Of a stretch of DNA of 11,751 nt, positions 8,880-11,751 are shown in pieces. The notes under the pieces were generated by a model that saw nothing but the letters and a program-made list of their open reading frames with translations, did no database searches and was not told the origin of the DNA. The first letter of the stretch is position 1. Each line of letters opens with the position of its first letter. Origin of the DNA: Acidobacteriota bacterium (GTDB lineage Bacteria > Acidobacteriota > Terriglobia > UBA7540); contig PLWR01000153.1 in the NCBI GenBank assembly GCA_003165615.1, positions 1-11,751 on the forward strand. Direction: 5' to 3'. The translations under genes and the position numbers were made by a program.

Positions 8880-8893
8880 TATCCACTATCCAC
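8880..8893. repeat. Two-copy heptamer TATCCAC in the kinase leader
   Basis: TATCCAC occurs twice in perfect tandem (8880-8886 and 8887-8893), followed by a short ACTT repeat (TTACTTACTT). It lies in the predicted 5' leader of the kinase operon, between the proposed start point and the ATG. Two copies are too few to call it an array, but the 7-base period matches the longer arrays in this window. Confidence 0.4.
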
Positions 8894-8916
8894 TTACTTA
8901 CTTCCTGCCGGCCGGT

Positions 8917-8945
8917 AATATACACGTGACCTCCCCTGAATGCAA
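8917..8945 (-). promoter_or_regulatory. Possible sigma-70 promoter of the kinase operon
   Basis: Minus-strand TATATT (8922-8917) matches the -10 consensus at five of six bases. TTGCAT (8945-8940) lies exactly 17 bases upstream and matches the -35 at its first three bases. Transcription would start near 8910, leaving a leader of roughly 150 bases before the kinase ATG. The palindrome CACGTG (8923-8928) directly abuts the -10, and a tandem 15-base repeat abuts the -35. This layout would suit an activator-dependent promoter, but that is inference. Confidence 0.4.
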
Positions 8946-8946
8946 G

Positions 8947-8976
8947 GTCCAGTCGGATTTTGTCCAGTCGGATTTT
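8947..8976. repeat. Perfect tandem 15-bp direct repeat upstream of the kinase promoter
   Basis: GTCCAGTCGGATTTT occurs twice head to tail (8947-8961 and 8962-8976) with no mismatch. On the minus strand it begins one base upstream of the proposed -35 box of the kinase operon, covering roughly -37 to -66 from the predicted start, where class II and class I activators bind. It could equally be a slippage duplication; no function is proven. Confidence 0.6.
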
Positions 8977-9108
8977 GAGGGCTTTGTGGCGATAGCATGT
9001 CATCTGTCCGGTTCAATTAGTGCGTGATCTTTCCACTGGCGGCGGGTAGGGTTGATGCAGCGATTGTAGCAGTTCGCCCCCGTCTCGGGTATACGGGGAA
9101 AGAGGGGT

Positions 9109-9127
9109 TCGGACAAGACCGATCCGA
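9109..9127 (+). repeat. 19-bp element TCGGACAAGACCGATCCGA, copy 1
   Basis: Matches 18 of 19 bases of the element at 10078-10096, in the same orientation. Both have TCGGA and TCCGA as inverted ends, and both are followed after exactly 7 unconserved bases by TTGGCA. This copy lies about 350 bases upstream of the kinase ATG. It may be a regulator binding site or a small dispersed repeat. Confidence 0.55.
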
Positions 9128-9207
9128 TGGTCGGTTGGCACGGGTGTTGGCCCCACTACTGTTCACGCAAGGGGTTGGAGGAAATTATTCATCTTGTTCC
9201 GGAGAAA

Positions 9208-9243
9208 CCCCCTCGCCTGCCACCTTGCGATGGGTGAGGGGGG
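9208..9243 (-). repeat. Hairpin downstream of the small repeat-protein gene
   Basis: CCCCCTCGCC (9208-9217) can pair with GGTGAGGGGG (9233-9242), ten pairs with one G-T wobble and a 15-base loop. On the minus strand the stem is followed by TTTCTCC. It lies about 65-100 bases past the stop of the gene ending at 9306, so it could end that transcript, but the T-run is short. Its ends also resemble the repeat at 24-75. Terminator or decayed repeat cannot be told apart here. Confidence 0.35.
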
Positions 9244-9305
9244 CAAGCGTTTCGGTCCTGCCCCCATCGATCATGGGACGCCACAAGGCGTTGCCGTTTC
9301 GCCGC

Positions 9306-9812
9306 TCAGGCGGTAATCGAAAGGCCACTGGACGTGGACCCTGCCGATCCGCTCGAGTTGGTGTTGCCTTGGATAAGCTGCTGCAACGAACTGAAGTCTG
9401 ACTGGGCATTCGACAGATTGCCAGATTGCAAATCCTGGCCCAACTGTTCGAAGAGTTGGGAAGCCTGACTCTGCTGCCCTCCGCCCGAGTTGTGATGATG
9501 AGAATGGTGCATCTGTAAAGCCTGGCTTTGGAAATCCTGCTGAATGGTTGAATAGCTCTGCTGGGCAGCCGAGAGATTTCCCGACTGAAGAGCTTGCGAG
9601 AGTTGACTGAAGGCCTGGGCAATCGGGCTACTGCTTTGCGAAGTGGAAGCAGACGTGGAGCTGGTTTGCTGCAGATCATTCTGCAGCGTCACAAAATCGG
9701 ACTGCGCCGCAGAAATATTGCCAGAAGTCAGATCCGTGCCGAGCTGCTTGAACTCCTGCTGGAATTGCTGCAACTGACTGGACATACTGCTGGTAATGCC
9801 GGATGTGGACAT
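9306..9812 (-). CDS. Gln/Ser-rich protein with three SGN-[LI]-S-x-AQ repeats
   Basis: A 168-residue protein of unknown function. Three copies of a roughly 28-residue helical unit are visible, with the core SGN at 30-32, 77-79 and 130-132; each is followed by [LI]-S-x-A-Q, then an aromatic residue and a Gln-rich helix (for example LQSGNLSNAQSDF at 128-140). The pattern recalls a helix-turn-helix of TPR-like type. Between units 2 and 3 is a His cluster, MHHSHHH (101-107), followed by Gly, a plausible metal ligand patch. There is no signal peptide, membrane span, Cys or Trp; the ends are Ser/Thr/Gly-rich and probably disordered. The start is well supported: AGGAGG stands 8 bases before the ATG. 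It is a single-gene unit with a strong sigma-54-type promoter about 105 bases upstream. I do not know a named family for it and assign no function. Confidence 0.85.
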   Translation of the reverse strand: MSTSGITSSMSSQLQQFQQEFKQLGTDLTSGNISAAQSDFVTLQNDLQQTSSTSASTSQSSSPIAQAFSQLSQALQSGNLSAAQQSYSTIQQDFQSQALQMHHSHHHNSGGGQQSQASQLFEQLGQDLQSGNLSNAQSDFSSLQQLIQGNTNSSGSAGSTSSGLSITA

Positions 9813-9820
9813 CCTGTTTT

Positions 9821-9826
9821 CCTCCT
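9821..9826 (-). promoter_or_regulatory. Consensus Shine-Dalgarno of the repeat-protein gene
   Basis: Minus-strand AGGAGG, eight bases before the ATG at 9812. It is the only full-consensus ribosome binding site in the window, which fixes the start of this gene and suggests strong translation. Confidence 0.85.
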
Positions 9827-9900
9827 GAACAAAGCATCTTGCTAAGAACTCTATCGACGCTTTGTAGCGGAACTTTAGCCGCGCTTAAATCGGATATAAG

Positions 9901-9914
9901 CTTCACCGGTGAAG
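9901..9914. promoter_or_regulatory. Perfect 14-bp palindrome at the predicted transcription start
   Basis: CTTCACCGGTGAAG is identical to its reverse complement. It covers the expected start point (about 9905) of the sigma-54 promoter at 9916-9931, so a protein bound there would block initiation or early elongation. It is equally able to form a short hairpin at the 5' end of the RNA. Operator function is inference. Confidence 0.45.
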
Positions 9915-9915
9915 G

Positions 9916-9931
9916 TGCAAGTACGGTGCCA
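9916..9931 (-). promoter_or_regulatory. Sigma-54 (RpoN) promoter of the repeat-protein gene
   Basis: Minus-strand TGGCACCGTACTTGCA fits the -24/-12 consensus TGGCAC-N5-TTGCA at every fixed base, with GG and GC 12 bases apart. The start point would be near 9905, giving a leader of about 93 bases to the ATG at 9812. Sigma-54 promoters need an enhancer-binding ATPase acting from roughly 100-200 bases upstream; the 19-bp element at 10078-10096 lies at about -173 to -191 and is a candidate site. No sigma-70 promoter of comparable quality is seen for this gene. Confidence 0.7.
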
Positions 9932-10047
9932 ATTTCATGCGAGATCAGGGTGGCGCCAATCTTTCACATTCGGCGAGACTTCGATAGCGGGCTTGAGGAT
10001 GCAGCGCCGCAGTTGCTCCGGCAATTGGGCAACAAATACCGAAGGCA

Positions 10048-10070
10048 AACCCGGTAAGCCTTGCCGGGTT
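10048..10070. repeat. Hairpin AACCCGG / CCGGGTT
   Basis: A 7-bp perfect stem (10048-10054 with 10064-10070) around a 9-base loop, in the gene-free zone upstream of the sigma-54 promoter. No T-run follows it on either strand, so it is not a convincing terminator. It may be a regulator site, lying about -143 to -165 from the predicted start. Confidence 0.35.
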
Positions 10071-10077
10071 GCGCGGA

Positions 10078-10096
10078 TCGGACAAGACCGCTCCGA
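10078..10096 (+). repeat. 19-bp element TCGGACAAGACCGCTCCGA, copy 2
   Basis: Second copy of the element at 9109-9127, with one base changed (A to C at position 14). The spacing of 7 bases to a following TTGGCA is also kept. It lies about 175-190 bases upstream of the predicted sigma-54 start site, a normal distance for an enhancer. Function is inferred from position only. Confidence 0.55.
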
Positions 10097-10187
10097 GGTT
10101 ATTTTGGCAGGACGTGAGGCGAAACCTGATCTACAGGGCTTCGTTTCCGCCCGCTTCATCAATGGCTAGCCAGCAATTGAGGGGCAA

Positions 10188-10238
10188 TGTAGCGCCCCGA
10201 CCTGTCGGGGCATATGCCGGCAGGATGCCGGCGCTACA
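10188..10238. repeat. Three-stem REP-like intergenic repeat
   Basis: Outer arms TGTAGCGC (10188-10195) and GCGCTACA (10231-10238) enclose two hairpins: CCCCGAC-CT-GTCGGGG (10195-10210) and GCCGGCA-GGA-TGCCGGC (10216-10232), separated by CATAT. The arms share a few bases with the inner stems, so not all pairs can form at once. As folded DNA or RNA this is a small cloverleaf. A partial relative is at 1534-1556. Such elements are typically dispersed, non-coding and sometimes mobilised in trans by REP-associated transposases; no transposase is in this window. Confidence 0.7.
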
Positions 10239-10460
10239 GTCGAAGCGTTGTGCAAGCATTTCGTGGACACCGCACCAATGATGTTGTTCCCAAGATGGAA
10301 CAAGGCGGAGGCCCGTCCGCTTAAAATGGGGCACCCCCTTTTCGGCTGGCGATGCTCCCCCTCAACCAATTGATTACAAAGTGCTTCGCAAAAATAACCG
10401 GCAACCCGCTTGCGTTTTTGCAACATTTCGTTAACAATACCCTGCTCTAAAGTACTCGCC
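10239..10460. other. Gene-free leader region before the phosphate genes
   Basis: About 220 bases between the three-stem repeat and the DUF47 gene. Translations across it are featureless. I find no PHO-box-like pair of CTGTCA repeats and no strong sigma-70 promoter; TTGCGT (10409-10414) with TAACAA (10431-10436) at 16-base spacing is the best I can offer and is weak. How the phosphate genes are switched on is not visible. Confidence 0.4.
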
Positions 10461-10471
10461 GAGGATACACC

Positions 10472-11083
10472 GTGCAACTGATCCCACGTGATGAGAAGTT
10501 CTACGCCCTGTTTAACGAACAAGCTGCAAATATTCACAAAGCTGCCAAAATGCTTGTCTCCCTATTTGAGAACTACCAGGAGGTCGAAAAGCAGGTTTCG
10601 GAGATCAAATTCCTGGAGCACAAGGGCGACCAGCTTACCCACGCCCTGATGAAGAAGCTGAACCTGACGTTCATTACCCCGTTCGACCGGGAGGATATCC
10701 ACGCGCTGGGCTCGGCGCTGGATGACGTTCTCGACCTCATCGATGCGGCTGCCAGCCGATTTATCACTTACAAAATCAAGAAAGTAACGCCGGGGGCGCA
10801 GCAACTTGCCAAGGTGATCCTGCACGGAACCGAGATCATTGTGAACGCCGTGGCGCAATTGAACCATCCCCAGAACATGTTGGAATATTGCGAGCAGCTC
10901 ACCCTGCTGGAAGAGGAAGCTGACCGCATCAAAGGCGAATGCATTGCCCGCCTGTTTGAAGATTCCACCGATCCCTTCGAGGTGATCAAGTGGAAGGAAA
11001 TCTACGAGGTTCTGGAAGCCTCCACGGATAAGGAGGAAGACGTCGCGGACGTTCTTGAATCCGTGGTATTGAAGGCGGCCTGA
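10472..11083 (+). CDS. DUF47 / PhoU-like phosphate transport accessory protein
   Basis: A 203-residue all-helical cytoplasmic protein of the DUF47 family, the usual partner of PiT-type phosphate permeases and related in fold to PhoU. The twin acidic motifs expected of the family are visible: FLEHKGDQLTHAL (47-59), TPFDREDIHAL (69-79) and DDVLDLID (84-91) in the first half, then EEEADRIKGE (147-156) and the acidic STDKEEDVADVLE (184-196) in the second; these likely bind metal ions. The length matches the family. The start is GTG at 10472, with GAGG seven bases before it, and the family-typical FYALFNEQA begins at residue 10. The permease gene follows after 88 bases on the same strand. In characterised pairs this protein modulates low-affinity phosphate uptake; here that is inferred from family and neighbour. 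Confidence 0.93.
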   Translation: MQLIPRDEKFYALFNEQAANIHKAAKMLVSLFENYQEVEKQVSEIKFLEHKGDQLTHALMKKLNLTFITPFDREDIHALGSALDDVLDLIDAAASRFITYKIKKVTPGAQQLAKVILHGTEIIVNAVAQLNHPQNMLEYCEQLTLLEEEADRIKGECIARLFEDSTDPFEVIKWKEIYEVLEASTDKEEDVADVLESVVLKAA

Positions 11084-11094
11084 CGTCAAAACCA

Positions 11095-11163
11095 GTGACA
11101 TGTGACGAGTGACAGGTGACAAGCCTGCTCGTCACTCGTCACTTGTCACTCGTCACTCGTTAC
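11095..11163. repeat. Converging heptamer arrays, GTGACNN x4 then inverse x5
   Basis: Four gap-free GTGACNN units (11095-11122: GTGACAT, GTGACGA, then GTGACAG and GTGACAA) are followed by GCCTGC and then five inverse units (11129-11163, mostly TCGTCAC). The two halves are complementary at 24 of 29 positions when 11095-11123 is paired with 11135-11163, so the transcript can form a long hairpin. It fills almost the whole gap between the DUF47 stop and the permease start, ending eight bases before the ATG, where a Shine-Dalgarno would be. No T-run follows. Confidence 0.8.
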
Positions 11164-11171
11164 CAGCTCAA

Positions 11172-11751
11172 ATGACCCCAACTTTTACCTTTGCCCTCGT
11201 CATCGTAGTTGTGGCCCTCGGCTTCGATTTTCTCAACGGCTTCCACGATGCCGCCAATTCCATTGCCACGGTCGTTTCCACGCGGGTGCTGACGCCGCGG
11301 GTGGCCGTTCTCTGGGCAGCGTTCTTCAATTTTGTTGCCGCTTTCACTTTCGGAACCGCCGTTGCCCGGACCATGGGCCAGGGAATGATCCGGCTGGACG
11401 CAGTCAATCTCTACGTGATTCTGTCCGGCCTGTTGGGCGCCATCTTCTGGGATATCCTGACCTGGTACTATGGGTTACCCGTCAGTTCTTCCCACGCCCT
11501 GATGGGGGGGTATGCGGGAGCGGCGATTGCCAAAGGCGGGTGGGGCGTCATCCTTTTGGCCGGATGGACCAAGGTGCTGATTTTCATCATCCTCTCACCG
11601 GCCATAGGATTTGTACTCGGCGGTTCACTGATGCTCGCGATCTATTGGATCTTTCAATCCTGGTCACCCCAGCGCGTGGACAAGTACTTCCGTAAGCTGC
11701 AACTCGTCTCCGCCGCCGCCTACAGTTTTGGCCACGGAACCAACGACGCGC
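11172..11751 (+). CDS. pit: PiT-family inorganic phosphate permease (N-terminal part)
   Basis: The first 193 residues of a phosphate permease; the window ends inside the gene, so this is a cut-off, not a truncation. The first PiT signature GFDFLNGFHDAANSIAT is at 17-33 and the second repeat signature begins at the very end (SFGHGTNDA, 185-193); the conserved GLPVSSSHALMGG is at 101-113. Hydrophobic helices are seen at about 6-22, 43-63, 79-98, 106-120, 125-145 and 147-163. PiT proteins move phosphate, usually as a metal-phosphate complex, with protons or sodium. The ATG at 11172 is supported by the family-typical start just before the signature. There is no Shine-Dalgarno: the heptamer hairpin ends eight bases upstream. 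It is co-oriented with the DUF47 gene and probably co-transcribed. Confidence 0.95.
   Translation, partial: MTPTFTFALVIVVVALGFDFLNGFHDAANSIATVVSTRVLTPRVAVLWAAFFNFVAAFTFGTAVARTMGQGMIRLDAVNLYVILSGLLGAIFWDILTWYYGLPVSSSHALMGGYAGAAIAKGGWGVILLAGWTKVLIFIILSPAIGFVLGGSLMLAIYWIFQSWSPQRVDKYFRKLQLVSAAAYSFGHGTNDA

Noticed and set aside
9136..9151. A second sigma-54-like box on the plus strand, TGGCACGGGTGTTGGC
   Set aside because: The -12 element reads TTGG rather than TTGC, losing the essential GC, and no gene lies downstream on that strand.
9935..10162. A 75-codon minus-strand frame upstream of the repeat-protein gene
   Set aside because: It runs through the hairpin and the 19-bp element, ends near the sigma-54 promoter, and shows no domain or good start signal.
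10239..10471. A PHO box controlling the phosphate genes
   Set aside because: No pair of CTGTCA-like repeats at the right spacing could be found upstream of the DUF47 gene.

Overview
The window looks like a chromosomal stretch from a GC-rich Gram-negative soil-type bacterium. An acidobacterium is my best guess, resting on the giant propeller-type hybrid kinase, the SpoIIE-type phosphatase and the repeat-rich intergenic DNA. No rRNA or phylogenetic marker is present, so this is inference.

Layout, left to right. Bases 1-564 hold no gene I can support: a GC-rich hairpin repeat (24-75) and a six-copy heptamer array (134-175). On the minus strand, 1193-565 is a type II toxin-antitoxin pair: an AF2212-like/DUF104 antitoxin, then a PIN-domain toxin. 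Bases 1194-1874 are non-coding and crowded with repeats: two more heptamer arrays, a REP-like fragment, and a 145-bp interrupted palindrome with nested paired blocks.

From 8758 down to 1875, on the minus strand, lies a tightly packed three-gene signalling operon. It encodes a 1649-residue membrane hybrid histidine kinase (periplasmic beta-propeller, Y_Y_Y domain, one membrane span, two GAF domains, HisKA/HATPase, one intact and one degenerate receiver), then a stand-alone receiver protein overlapping it by 4 bases, then a GAF-PP2C (SpoIIE/RsbU-like) serine phosphatase 6 bases further on. The arrangement suggests an extracellular signal passed through phosphotransfer to a protein phosphatase that probably acts on an anti-anti-sigma or similar partner not encoded here.

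Bases 9812-9306 (minus) encode a small Gln/Ser-rich protein with three SGN-[LI]-S-x-A-Q repeats and a His cluster. Upstream of it is an almost textbook sigma-54 promoter, a 14-bp palindrome at the predicted start point, and one copy of a 19-bp element whose second copy sits near the kinase operon promoter region. Bases 10188-10238 form a three-stem repeat related to the fragment at 1534.

On the plus strand from 10472, a DUF47/PhoU-like accessory protein is followed by a PiT-family phosphate permease that runs off the window end. The 88-bp gap between them is almost entirely an inverted pair of heptamer arrays.

The most unusual feature is four unrelated heptamer sequences, all tandemly repeated with exactly the same 7-bp period, in four separate non-coding places. 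The sigma-54-driven repeat protein, the truncated second receiver of the kinase, and the palindrome at 1585-1729 are the other main points of interest.
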